Below the pieces are notes generated by a model. The model was not told where the DNA came from and ran no database searches. It saw nothing but the letters and a program-made list of their open reading frames with translations. From Oscillospiraceae bacterium (GTDB lineage Bacteria > Bacillota > Clostridia > UBA1212 > UBA1255), in the NCBI GenBank assembly GCA_015069165.1, contig SVJD01000020.1, forward strand, positions 1-36,979: a stretch of DNA of 36,979 nucleotides. Reading direction: 5' to 3'. Shown here one piece after another: positions 7,986 through 15,927 of the stretch. The translations under genes were made by a program, and so were the position numbers. Each line of letters begins with the position of its first letter. Position 1 is the stretch's first letter.

Positions 7986-10316
7986 TTAAGTTGTCGGTGT
8001 TGCAGCTTCGCTTTCGCTATTTTCGGTATTTTCTTCGCTTTCCGTTTCTTCTTCAATCTCTGTAAATGCTAAATATTCATCAATTACTTGATTGATAACA
8101 TCTTCATCCACATCAGCAAAAGCAATATTGTTATCCTTTATATATTTTTCAACTTTATCTTCATAAGCATAATTCTTATATTCCGCTTTTACTTGCTCCT
8201 GAACGGTTTTTTCAGAAACATCTTCTCCTGCCGAAATTCCTTTTGACTCATAGTAATCAGTCAAACCTTCAATTATCACAAGTTCATATGATGATTCACA
8301 TTCTATAATTTCAACAGCACCTACCTCTGTTTGATTAAAAGCCCATTCAAAAACTTTGGAGTCTACCGCTGATTTTGTAGCTTTTGTTAAATCCGATAAA
8401 CCGTTTCCTGTATCTGTCGAATCTGAATATCCGCTAACCAGAGCATCTCCCGAATCTCCGTCTTTAATTTTTTCTTTAAGTTTTTGCATCAATTTTAATA
8501 TTTCTGCTTTTTTCTCTGACGAAACCTCATTACCTTCACTATCCAACAAAGATTTTGTTATTGTTCTGACTGAAACAACTCTGTATGCATCCGCATCTTT
8601 TTTGTAAAAATCAATTACAACACTATCTCCCGCCTCTATTTCTTCTATCACAGCTTCAGAATATTTGTTTACTAACATCTGGTCAATATAAACATTTTTA
8701 TAGTCGTTTACATTCATTCCCATAAGTTGCTTTACAAGGTCATCTCTTGTTGAGATTCCCGATGTCCCGCCGTAATATGCAAGAGTAGAATCAATTTGTG
8801 AATCCAATTCGGCAAGCATTTCCTCTACTTCTTCATCCGTATATCCTTTTTCTGCATCAATCGCCATTTCTTTTGTGGCAAAAAACTTAAGCATAAGATT
8901 CAATGCTTCGTCTTTTGCATATTCAATATAGCTCTTACCGTCTTTATATTCTTTATAGAATACCTTTTTAAGCTCTGCATAATATTCTTTTTCATCCTCT
9001 ATGCCTTCCAATTCAGAAAAATCATATCCGGACAAGCTCGTATTCATCGCCTGAGAAAAAAACTGGGAATAATAAGCTTTATATACGGGATTCTCCTTAT
9101 ATTTTGCTATTACTGTTGTATCTGCTGCTGCATCGGGCTCTGACGGTGCAGCAGTAGTTGTTGCAGTAGCTTCGGACTCCGAGTTTGTTGCCTCAGATTC
9201 CGAATCGGTTTCTTCGCCGATTATTGCCTTTTTAGCTAATTCTTGCGCATATTCTTTATTGTAATTTTTAATTTTATACTTATCATCGTCTTTGCAAGCT
9301 TCAATTTCCTCGTCAAGTTTACTGTTCACAGCCTCATCTATATATGCTGTTTGAACTCTGTCGCGGACAGTTTCATCTGTAGTATCGATTATCTTAGTAC
9401 ATATCATAATATGGTAACCGTACTCTGTTTCTACTATTTCGGCATTCTCCGTAACTTCTGTTTGTTTTACTCCCCAAGCCTCGAAAGCTTCCACAAAGCC
9501 TGCACCATCATACACCGTATAATAACCGTCATTGTTTGGATTACCCTCATCATCAACATCTCCGGTTTTTTTCATAATATCGTCAAAAGTAATTTCCCCT
9601 GCATTGTATTTATCAACAAGTTCTTTTGCTTCTGTATAAACTGCTTCTTTTTCCTCTTCGGTTGCATCTGTTTCAACATTGAGCAAAGAATGTCTTACCT
9701 GAACAGTTTTAAGTTCTGCATGCGCCTTGTAATACTCCAAAAGCTCTTCATCTGACAAAGTAACTGCTTCTTGAAGTTTTTGTTTGTATGTTTCTGTACA
9801 AGCAGACATGAAAAAGTAATTCAAAAGTTCCTCGTATGACATTCCGTATGCCGCTTGAACAAATTCTTCTTTATCACTTGTTCCAAAGGAAGAACCGTAA
9901 TAAGTTATCATTTGTTCGATGTAAGATTCTGCATTTTCTTTAAGTTCTTTTTGTTTTTCATCATCCGGCCAACCGTCTCTTTTTGAGAAAAGGCTTTGCT
10001 CAATCATAAACAAACGGCTCTCTTCCAATGCTTTTTCAAAAAGAGTGTCAAAATATGTCTTATCTCCGACTTTCTTTGCCACCATGGCATCATAAAGTTT
10101 TTTACCGTAAATATCTTTAAAGTCCTTTTCCCAATCGGCAGTCGAACTTTCCTGTGTCATAATATTAAAAAAGTTATTAATAAAAACTCCCTCGGGAATT
10201 TCCATTCCATCAACCTTGCCGATAATCTTCTCAGAAGAATTGTTGCATCCGAAAAATGCAACAGATACCATAATAAGCGCTAAAACCAGCGCAATAACCT
10301 TACTGTACTTTCTCAT
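7986..10316 (-). CDS. Exported PpiC/SurA-type foldase with internal duplication
   Basis: 776 residues from ATG 10316, chosen because TCCTCC (GGAGGA in the transcript) lies five bases before it. A hydrophobic N-terminal segment ends AFFGC followed by NNSSEK, which looks like a non-canonical lipobox, so a PrsA-like lipoprotein is likely. The first half has a SurA-like helical region followed by a parvulin domain (VQVRHSLLNV near the start, ETEYGYHIMI near the end, about residues 205-320). A Ser/Glu/Ala/Thr-rich linker (about 375-410) leads to a second helical-plus-parvulin-like half: ITYYGSSFGTSDKEEF in half one matches LAYYGGTSGISTRDDL in half two. The C-terminus is acidic. It probably assists folding of exported proteins. 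It follows rqcP and mazG in one unit. Ordinary PrsA proteins are about 300 residues, so the double length is unusual. Confidence 0.82.
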   Translation of the reverse strand: MRKYSKVIALVLALIMVSVAFFGCNNSSEKIIGKVDGMEIPEGVFINNFFNIMTQESSTADWEKDFKDIYGKKLYDAMVAKKVGDKTYFDTLFEKALEESRLFMIEQSLFSKRDGWPDDEKQKELKENAESYIEQMITYYGSSFGTSDKEEFVQAAYGMSYEELLNYFFMSACTETYKQKLQEAVTLSDEELLEYYKAHAELKTVQVRHSLLNVETDATEEEKEAVYTEAKELVDKYNAGEITFDDIMKKTGDVDDEGNPNNDGYYTVYDGAGFVEAFEAWGVKQTEVTENAEIVETEYGYHIMICTKIIDTTDETVRDRVQTAYIDEAVNSKLDEEIEACKDDDKYKIKNYNKEYAQELAKKAIIGEETDSESEATNSESEATATTTAAPSEPDAAADTTVIAKYKENPVYKAYYSQFFSQAMNTSLSGYDFSELEGIEDEKEYYAELKKVFYKEYKDGKSYIEYAKDEALNLMLKFFATKEMAIDAEKGYTDEEVEEMLAELDSQIDSTLAYYGGTSGISTRDDLVKQLMGMNVNDYKNVYIDQMLVNKYSEAVIEEIEAGDSVVIDFYKKDADAYRVVSVRTITKSLLDSEGNEVSSEKKAEILKLMQKLKEKIKDGDSGDALVSGYSDSTDTGNGLSDLTKATKSAVDSKVFEWAFNQTEVGAVEIIECESSYELVIIEGLTDYYESKGISAGEDVSEKTVQEQVKAEYKNYAYEDKVEKYIKDNNIAFADVDEDVINQVIDEYLAFTEIEEETESEENTENSESEAATPTT

Positions 10317-10330
10317 ACAATCCTCCGCAA

Positions 10331-10576
10331 TCAATCAGTAATTATTCTATACATATCCTTCGCGTCGTCTTTTCTTACCGTTTCGGCAACATTAAGGATT
10401 TCAAATTTCGTTTTTCCACCGGCAAAAGCAATTTCTACTATATCTCCGGGTTTTATAACAGCACTTGCCTTTGCTTGTCTGCCGTTAATAAAAACTCTGC
10501 CGCCGTCACAAGCTTCATTTGCAACGGTTCTGCGTTTAATAACTCTTGAAACTTTTAAAAACTTATCAATTCTCAT
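10331..10576 (-). CDS. rqcP: S4-domain RNA-binding protein, RqcP-like
   Basis: 81 residues from ATG 10576, supported by GGAG seven bases upstream; an ORF extension to 10594 has no ribosome site. An S4 fold starts at once (MRIDKFLKVSRVIKRRTVAN), followed by the FINGRQAKAS and IKPGDIVEI elements typical of the RqcP (YabO)/Hsp15 group. RqcP stabilises the 50S-peptidyl-tRNA complex during alanine tailing in ribosome-associated quality control. It overlaps the end of mazG by 11 bp; mazG-rqcP adjacency is common in Firmicutes and supports the call. Confidence 0.88.
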   Translation of the reverse strand: MRIDKFLKVSRVIKRRTVANEACDGGRVFINGRQAKASAVIKPGDIVEIAFAGGKTKFEILNVAETVRKDDAKDMYRIITD

Positions 10577-11240
10577 TTTCATTCTCCACAGCATTTATTA
10601 TTTTATCTGCATACTTTGAAAGTGCAACTTCAGCATCTATATCGGATTTATCCGCAACTTGACAAAGCGCATACAAAAGCTCTCCGATTTCTTCCTCTGT
10701 TGCATTTTCAAATTCCTCTCCCGACGGAATATTTTCGCTTTTTCCTGCTTTGCGTATCTTTTTTGCAACTTTCTGAGCTCTCATGAGAGCCGGAAAAACA
10801 GACGGTATATCTTCTAAATCTTGCTTTAAGGAAGAAAATCCCTTTTCCGTCAATTTTCTCGATTCCCAATTATCAAGTGCCTCGCTTGCGTTTTCAACCT
10901 CAACATTTCCGAAAACATGCGTATGTCTGAAAAGCATTTTTCTTGCACATCTGTCCGTAACATCTTCAAATTCAAATTTACCTTCTTCTTTTGCAAGAAT
11001 AGAATGAAAAATAACTTGTAAAAGCACATCGCCCAATTCCTCGCAAAGTTTCTCTGTGCTGTTCTTTTTTATTGCATCTACAGCCTCATAAGCTTCTTCT
11101 ATCATAGGCTTTATCAAAGTTTCATGAGTTTGAACTCTGTCCCAAGGGCAACCTTCGGGCGAACGCAAAAGCTCAATTATGTGATAAAGCTCTTGCAAAG
11201 AGTATTTTTCGTTCTTTTTTTTAGGTTCCATCTGTATCAT
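10566..11240 (-). CDS. mazG: Nucleoside triphosphate pyrophosphohydrolase MazG
   Basis: 224 residues from ATG 11240, which follows AGGTG by five bases; ORF extension to 11255 is less well supported. The N-terminal domain opens with LLRSPEGCPWDRVQTHETL and has the metal-binding EEAYE...EELGDVLLQ (EExxE...ExxD) of all-alpha NTP pyrophosphatases. The second, weaker MazG-like region (residues about 120-220) ends with EEIGELLYALCQVA. It hydrolyses (d)NTPs or (p)ppGpp-type nucleotides to monophosphates. It is first in an operon with rqcP and the PpiC-type foldase. Confidence 0.92.
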   Translation of the reverse strand: MIQMEPKKKNEKYSLQELYHIIELLRSPEGCPWDRVQTHETLIKPMIEEAYEAVDAIKKNSTEKLCEELGDVLLQVIFHSILAKEEGKFEFEDVTDRCARKMLFRHTHVFGNVEVENASEALDNWESRKLTEKGFSSLKQDLEDIPSVFPALMRAQKVAKKIRKAGKSENIPSGEEFENATEEEIGELLYALCQVADKSDIDAEVALSKYADKIINAVENENEN

Positions 11241-11275
11241 AAAAACACCTGTCATTCTTTTATTAATAAAATATG

Positions 11276-11305
11276 TTGCACAAAGCTACACCTTTTAATT
11301 ATAAT
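11276..11305 (+). promoter_or_regulatory. Plus-strand promoter for tadA, overlapping the mazG promoter
   Basis: TTGCAC (11276-11281), an 18-base spacer and TATAAT (11300-11305) face tadA. The -10 element occupies the same bases as the -10 of the minus-strand mazG promoter, within AATTATAATA. The leader to the chosen tadA start would be about 80 nt. Confidence 0.5.
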
Positions 11306-11326
11306 ATATTAAGTAGTTAAGAGCAA
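11298..11326 (-). promoter_or_regulatory. Promoter of mazG-rqcP-foldase operon
   Basis: On the minus strand TTGCTC (11326-11321), a 17-base spacer and a perfect TATAAT (11303-11298). The -35 is weak (three of six), the -10 is consensus. It shares its -10 bases with the opposing tadA promoter. Confidence 0.55.
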
Positions 11327-11390
11327 ATTTTTTATTCGTATTATTATAGTAAAGGTGTGTAAACAAACTGTGTCAGATGTGTGTAACTTT

Positions 11391-11819
11391 ATGGACAAAG
11401 CAATAGAATATGCCAAACTTTCCTCAAAAGAAAATCCGATTGATGTTCCCGTAGGATGCGTAATTGTAAAAGATGGTCAAATTATCTCTTACGGATTTAA
11501 TTCCCGGGAAAGTCAAAATATAATCACAGGTCATGCCGAAATAGAAGCTATTGAAAATGCAGAAAAACTTTTGGGAGATCGCAGGTTAAGCGGATGTAAA
11601 ATGTTCGTAACTTTAGAGCCTTGCCCCATGTGCGCAGGTGCTATTCGTGCCGCACAAATAGACGAGCTTTATTTCGGAGCCTACAATTTAAGGGACGGGG
11701 CCGCAGGTACGGTATACAATCTGTTATACCCTTATGTTAAAGTTTTCGGAGGAATAAAAAAGAGCGACTGTGAGCCGCTCTTGGAAAACTTCTTTAAAAA
11801 TTTAAGAAGTAACAAGTAA
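11391..11819 (+). CDS. tadA: tRNA-specific adenosine-34 deaminase TadA
   Basis: 142 residues from ATG 11391 (MDKAIEYAKLSS...), close to the family length of about 150. The zinc-deaminase motifs are HAEIEAI (HAE; Glu is the proton shuttle) and EPCPMCAGAI (PCxxC). The IPVPVGCV-like region before them is DVPVGCVIVKDG. TadA converts A34 to inosine in tRNA-Arg(ACG). The open frame continues upstream to GTG 11355 and GTG 11370, and no start has a strong ribosome site, so the start is the weak point. Its stop is two bases from the stop of the convergent gene, and its last 60 bases contain that neighbour's terminator. Confidence 0.9.
   Translation: MDKAIEYAKLSSKENPIDVPVGCVIVKDGQIISYGFNSRESQNIITGHAEIEAIENAEKLLGDRRLSGCKMFVTLEPCPMCAGAIRAAQIDELYFGAYNLRDGAAGTVYNLLYPYVKVFGGIKKSDCEPLLENFFKNLRSNK
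11756..11782 (-). terminator. Rho-independent terminator for the 11821 gene, inside tadA
   Basis: Read on the minus strand, AAGAGCG (11782-11776), a nine-base loop and CGCTCTT (11766-11760) are followed by a U-run. It lies about 40 bases after the minus-strand stop codon and wholly within the tadA coding sequence. Confidence 0.8.
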
Positions 11820-11820
11820 T

Positions 11821-13458
11821 TTATACAGGTTTGTCAAAAATTTCAATATCTGCCATATACCAAGTCCCGTTTCTGTTTACATACCAAATCCTGGTATTAG
11901 TCGGTATTTTTTGCTGAAAATCAGGTTTACCTCTCTGACCGAAAATCCAGTAATCGAAATACACTGCACAAGAGAAGCAATTTTCGCCATACACTTTCAA
12001 ATCGTACGCTTCTATATTCTCAAACTTCGTAGAATCATGGTCGGTGTACCAATATTGACGATACTCGCTCATATCTTTATACATCTGCGTGCCGCTGATT
12101 ATTCCTGACAAAAATGTACTCATAGAAATATCATTTGACATAAATCCTGCATATTTTTTCGCCCCGTTAACAGCAATTTCTTCAAAATAACTCTTTTGAG
12201 AATCTGCCACTGCAAAATCGGCAAAATATGTCATACTGCTTTCGTCATATTTAAGACTTACAGCATCCCCTTTGTAATTTTTCGCAGCTATATTAAGTTC
12301 GCCGGAAACAACTGCCACTTTATACGTATTCATTACCGGTGCAGTAAAATTCGCCGTCGGAATATTGCTTAATTCCGCAATCGGAATATCTTTCTCTGTC
12401 ACCCAGTTATCAGAGGCCGTTATTTCTTTACCGTTTACACTAACCGTATAATTTGAAGGAATTTTAAAAGTATACACTTTAAATCCTACATCAAAAGTTT
12501 GTGTTTGAGCATTATAAGTACACTCAATAAAATTCCCGGAATTATCTTTAACTTTTACTTCAGGTTTATTTACAAGCTGATTAACTTCATAAGTATTTAA
12601 AAGTGCAAGAGAAGATTTATCTTCGTCATTAAGCATATATTGTAAATATTGATTTTCTTCTGATTTTCCCGTGGTATATTTTTCTGTAAGAACATTACCG
12701 TTTACAGACACTTCAAAACCGGCCGGTGCATTTATGGTTACATTTAAGAGCTTTGCAACAATTTCATTATTGCTGTTATTCTCTACTTCAAGCAATTCGC
12801 CGGTGTCCGTCCTGACTTCGATATTTTCCGGAGCCGACAAAAGACCGCACACTTCGTAACGGAATATTTTTTTGCTTGCACCTATCACTCTTTCTGTTGC
12901 TTCCGGTTGGTCTTTTGCAAGTTCTTGTCTGAAAATTCCGTCTACTGCCTTGCCGTCAATATACGGAGTGGATGTTTCCGGTGCAAGTATAACAACATTA
13001 ACATCAGCAAAAGAAAAATCCGAAATACAGTCAAACTCATATAAACTAAACCCAAAAGTACTCGTTTCTTTTGCTTTTTTCAATGTAAGCCTGCATAAAT
13101 CCTCTCCGTCTGCTTTAACGGTAAATGCCGGACTTGCAAAACGGTCATAAGAAAATGCTTTTACATAAGTAATTTTTTTCCCTTCAATCGCATCTCTTAA
13201 TTTTGCTTCATATTCCTCTTTTGAAACAAAACCTGTCATTACAACATCGGTTTTGTTTAATATTTCAGAATATTCTTTGTTTTCAAAAAGAGTTATTATT
13301 CTGTCAACTTCAACAGTATTCTGGCTGCTTTCATAATCTGCAAGCCAAAAAGAGAATACAATCATTCCGACAATAAGCAAGCACAAAAACACGCCGATAG
13401 AGCAGAAATATATTTTCCAAAACTTGGAGTTTTTAATAAGTTCTTTTATTTTATTCAT
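11821..13458 (-). CDS. Membrane-anchored extracytoplasmic protein with NTF2-like tail (TcaA-like architecture)
   Basis: 545 residues, ATG at 13458 with GAGAGG six bases before it. A short cytoplasmic N-terminus is followed by one membrane helix (residues about 17-40), so most of the protein is outside the cell. The outer part begins with a helical/NTF2-like segment (about 45-165). It is followed by beta-rich modules with recurring VNG or IDG turns (PYIDGKAVDG, FEVSVNGNVLTEKY, YTVSVNGKEITASDNW). The C-terminal end (about 450-545, RQYWYTDHDSTKF ... NGTWYMADIEIF) looks NTF2-like. This order resembles the TcaA/YvbJ family of envelope proteins, but the N-terminal zinc ribbon is missing. I do not recognise a precise function. 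It is 17 bp downstream of the phosphodiester glycosidase gene and likely works with it at the envelope. Confidence 0.7.
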   Translation of the reverse strand: MNKIKELIKNSKFWKIYFCSIGVFLCLLIVGMIVFSFWLADYESSQNTVEVDRIITLFENKEYSEILNKTDVVMTGFVSKEEYEAKLRDAIEGKKITYVKAFSYDRFASPAFTVKADGEDLCRLTLKKAKETSTFGFSLYEFDCISDFSFADVNVVILAPETSTPYIDGKAVDGIFRQELAKDQPEATERVIGASKKIFRYEVCGLLSAPENIEVRTDTGELLEVENNSNNEIVAKLLNVTINAPAGFEVSVNGNVLTEKYTTGKSEENQYLQYMLNDEDKSSLALLNTYEVNQLVNKPEVKVKDNSGNFIECTYNAQTQTFDVGFKVYTFKIPSNYTVSVNGKEITASDNWVTEKDIPIAELSNIPTANFTAPVMNTYKVAVVSGELNIAAKNYKGDAVSLKYDESSMTYFADFAVADSQKSYFEEIAVNGAKKYAGFMSNDISMSTFLSGIISGTQMYKDMSEYRQYWYTDHDSTKFENIEAYDLKVYGENCFSCAVYFDYWIFGQRGKPDFQQKIPTNTRIWYVNRNGTWYMADIEIFDKPV

Positions 13459-13475
13459 AAATTACCTCTCACTCC

Positions 13476-14837
13476 TTAATTATTCTGCTCGTATTGAGTA
13501 TTTATTTGGTCTACTCTACTTACCAAGATAGATGTTGCCATTTTTCTGGGACCATACAATGACGCACACTGCGTTATAATTTGAGGGTTATTTTCCGTTT
13601 CGGAATTCTGCGCCATGTATGTAGACGAACCGCCGTCCAAATTGGCGGCATTTACAGCTCCGTAGTTCATCATTATTTCGATAAGATCCTCGTACGTTGC
13701 GCCCATACTTGAAGGTTGTCTGCCGTCTATTGTAAGAATGAGCATGGCTCCGTCAGCGCGCTGACCTATTGCCGTTCTCGGATTAAGTCCGGCCTCAGTA
13801 AAGCCGCCCACTTCACAAGCCTTTCCGTTCATTACAAGGAACGGACCGAAATTAAGCGCTTCCACAATACCCCTGTCAAGTGCTTCTTGTGCCGTCATCT
13901 TTCCCAAAACAAGAATACCTTGTTTATTTATACCGATGACTTCATATTGGCTGTTTTTATTGCCGTACATAAGCTTGCCTTTTGAAATAACTATGCCGTC
14001 AGAATTTTCTCTTCCCGTAGGAATACCGCCGTTACCTTTACCCGTATCGTAAAAACCTCCGCCGTTTACTCCGTAAAGTGCATTGTCATTTCTTACCATA
14101 TCTATAGTGGTAACACCTTCTCTATCACTACCGTAAGCAGCAGGTGTTCCGATGTAAACTCTCTTGGGATTCCTAACAATCAAAAGTTTGCCCTTATATG
14201 TTTTGCCTTCGATATTTATAAGTTGAACACTGTTCATGTCAACTTCTTCGTCAGAATCTCCTCCGTTTGATTCGTTTTCATTTCCCGGAAGTTGTATGAG
14301 CGTGGGGTCAGTTTCTCCGCCGCCATCCACTACCGCGTTATTCTCAATTATACTGTTTACGATGTCATCATCCATAAACCATGTAGCCAAAAATCCCGCC
14401 GCACTTGTTTCAGTGACCGTAAGTACAAATCTGTCTCTTGCAGATTCCGAGGGACCATAAATCAACAAATTAACAGCAACAACAATCAAAATAACAAGTC
14501 CAAGCAAAAACGACAACACTGAAATTCCTATATGTGCCAAAACAGTAGAAACACATATTTTTTTCACTTGTTTTTCAGCATTCTTGCGAACAGTCCTCGG
14601 CGCAGTATTTGAAGTTTTATTTCTGCTTTGTGCTACTCGCGGCGAGGAATATACCGTCTGTCTTCTCGTTACAGAATCGACTCTGTTAATATTTTGCGGT
14701 CTGCGTGTAACCGTTCTGCTTGAAGCCACAGATCGAGCGCTCCTTTGCTTTCTTATTTTCCACTTTTCTATATATGAGCAAAGCTTGTCAATAACTTCTT
14801 CGCTACCTTTTTTTGAATAATTAATCTTGTATTTCAT
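13476..14837 (-). CDS. Phosphodiester glycosidase (NAGPA-domain) exported protein
   Basis: 453 residues. The first 95 are basic and Ser/Arg/Thr-rich and presumably cytoplasmic, followed by a membrane helix at about 100-125. The extracellular C-terminal domain (about 205-445) has the NAGPA signatures YGVNGGGFYDTGKGNGG, GPFLVMNGKA, NPRTAIGQRADG and NAANLDGGSSTYM. This family removes phosphodiester-linked sugars from glycans and is often tied to exopolysaccharide or wall polymers in Firmicutes. The unusually long Arg-rich N-terminus is not part of the domain. A consensus promoter lies upstream and the gene probably forms a two-gene operon with the following TcaA-like protein. Substrate is unknown. 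Confidence 0.85.
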   Translation of the reverse strand: MKYKINYSKKGSEEVIDKLCSYIEKWKIRKQRSARSVASSRTVTRRPQNINRVDSVTRRQTVYSSPRVAQSRNKTSNTAPRTVRKNAEKQVKKICVSTVLAHIGISVLSFLLGLVILIVVAVNLLIYGPSESARDRFVLTVTETSAAGFLATWFMDDDIVNSIIENNAVVDGGGETDPTLIQLPGNENESNGGDSDEEVDMNSVQLINIEGKTYKGKLLIVRNPKRVYIGTPAAYGSDREGVTTIDMVRNDNALYGVNGGGFYDTGKGNGGIPTGRENSDGIVISKGKLMYGNKNSQYEVIGINKQGILVLGKMTAQEALDRGIVEALNFGPFLVMNGKACEVGGFTEAGLNPRTAIGQRADGAMLILTIDGRQPSSMGATYEDLIEIMMNYGAVNAANLDGGSSTYMAQNSETENNPQIITQCASLYGPRKMATSILVSRVDQINTQYEQNN

Positions 14838-14880
14838 ACAATCAAAAGCCCTCTTTTATAGATACAATTTTGCATTTTCT

Positions 14881-14909
14881 ACTATACTCTCCGCATCGTA
14901 TTTCGTCAA
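14881..14909 (-). promoter_or_regulatory. Promoter of the glycosidase/TcaA-like operon
   Basis: On the minus strand TTGACG (14909-14904), a 17-base spacer and TATAGT (14886-14881), about 45 bases before the ATG. Just upstream (14921-14940) is an imperfect inverted repeat, TACCGTC-A6-GACCGTA, that could be an operator. Confidence 0.7.
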
Positions 14910-14991
14910 GTTATCATGTACGGTCTTTTTTGACGGTATCAAGCTATTCTTGTGATTTTAAAAAATTTTTGCACACTTTGTTTTAAAAAAA

Positions 14992-15250
14992 CACTTTTGA
15001 GCAGTGCTTTTTGTCTAGTTTTTCTTTTTGGGACAAAAGCTCCAATTAGCGGCGCACCACTTTTTGCCTCGTTTTTCTTTTCGGGACAAAAGCCCCAATT
15101 AGCGGCGCACCACTTTTTGTCTCGTTTTTCTTTTCGGGACAAAAGCCCCAATCAGCAGCGCACCACTTTTTGTCTCGTTTTGCATTCAGGACGGAAAATC
15201 AACTCGCATAGTTAAAACCTTTTGTCTATTTTTCAAATTTCGACAAAAAG
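14992..15250. repeat. Tandem 53-bp hairpin repeats in the intergenic gap
   Basis: The gap between 14838 and 15276 holds no gene but contains about 3.5 copies of a 53-bp unit. The GGGACAAAAG core recurs at 15031, 15084 and 15137, exactly 53 bases apart, and a decayed copy follows at about 15189. Each unit contains a stem formed by CTTTTTGTCTCG and CGGGACAAAAG around a T-rich loop, then the spacer CCCCAATTAGCGGCGCACCA. A further, diverged stem (CTTTTTGTC/GACAAAAGG, about 15222-15250) lies just after the sortase stop and could end the fibre operon. A 70-codon minus-strand frame across the repeats is a by-product of the periodicity. Confidence 0.9.
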
Positions 15251-15276
15251 TTATTATGTGCTTGAAATACCAAAAT

Positions 15277-15927
15277 TTATTTTGCACTATCTATACGGTC
15301 GCAGAAAACCGTCACACGAGTAGCGCCTCCCGGTGTACAAGTATACAACACCAAGTCATACCCGCTGTTTTGAACAGAATCCACAGCATTTGGATTTAGC
15401 GTATCCAGGCGTTTTAAAATGTATCGATTTTCCAAACCTTCCATATCCGTAAATACGATCTCTGCGCCTTCTTTTAACGATGATAACCTACCAAAATGTG
15501 AGTTATAGTTATGTGCGGCAATTACCAAATCGTCTGTTCCTGTTGAACCGAATTGACGGCAAGGAGCAACTTTCAATCGGCTATAATCCCATTCAGCCAT
15601 AACCGGCAATTCTAAATCCAAATCGGGTACAGAAAGATAACCGATGTATCCATATCCGTCAATTACCACCACAGGCATTTCAGTCGGAATAACTTCCTGC
15701 GGCTCAGAAGTAGCTGTTTCCTCTGTTTTTGTTTCCTCATCAATATCAGTTGGCTTTGCCGTAGGAGTTCTTTCCTCTGCAATAGCGGATTGAATCTTAT
15801 CCATCAGCAACTCGGTTTGCTGACCTGCGCGGCGATCTTCATATTCGTTGTAAAGGAAAAGGAGCAGTGCTGACAAAAACAGCACTACCCCTATGGTTAC
15901 TAAAATAATGCCGATTTTTTTAGGCAT
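15277..15927 (-). CDS. Sortase of the fibre operon
   Basis: 216 residues, ATG 15927 with AAAGGAG upstream, overlapping the substrate gene by 8 bp. An N-terminal membrane helix (about 5-27) is followed by a Thr/Glu-rich stalk and the sortase barrel (about 90-216). The catalytic triad is visible: His139 in VIAAHNYNSHFG, Cys197 in LYTCTPGG and Arg204 in ATRVTVFCDR. It cleaves sorting signals and links surface proteins to peptidoglycan. The immediate upstream partner ends in LIQTG, so the two are very likely enzyme and substrate. The class was not settled: class D/E-like is plausible from the length and single N-terminal helix. Confidence 0.88.
   Translation of the reverse strand: MPKKIGIILVTIGVVLFLSALLLFLYNEYEDRRAGQQTELLMDKIQSAIAEERTPTAKPTDIDEETKTEETATSEPQEVIPTEMPVVVIDGYGYIGYLSVPDLDLELPVMAEWDYSRLKVAPCRQFGSTGTDDLVIAAHNYNSHFGRLSSLKEGAEIVFTDMEGLENRYILKRLDTLNPNAVDSVQNSGYDLVLYTCTPGGATRVTVFCDRIDSAK

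Noticed and set aside
14939-15151. 70-codon minus-strand open frame through the 53-bp repeats
   Set aside because: The repeating peptide follows from the tandem repeat; it has no ribosome site and the repeat length is not a multiple of three, so the frame shifts between copies.
14992-15250. CRISPR array
   Set aside because: Units are directly tandem with no unique spacers and no cas genes are near.
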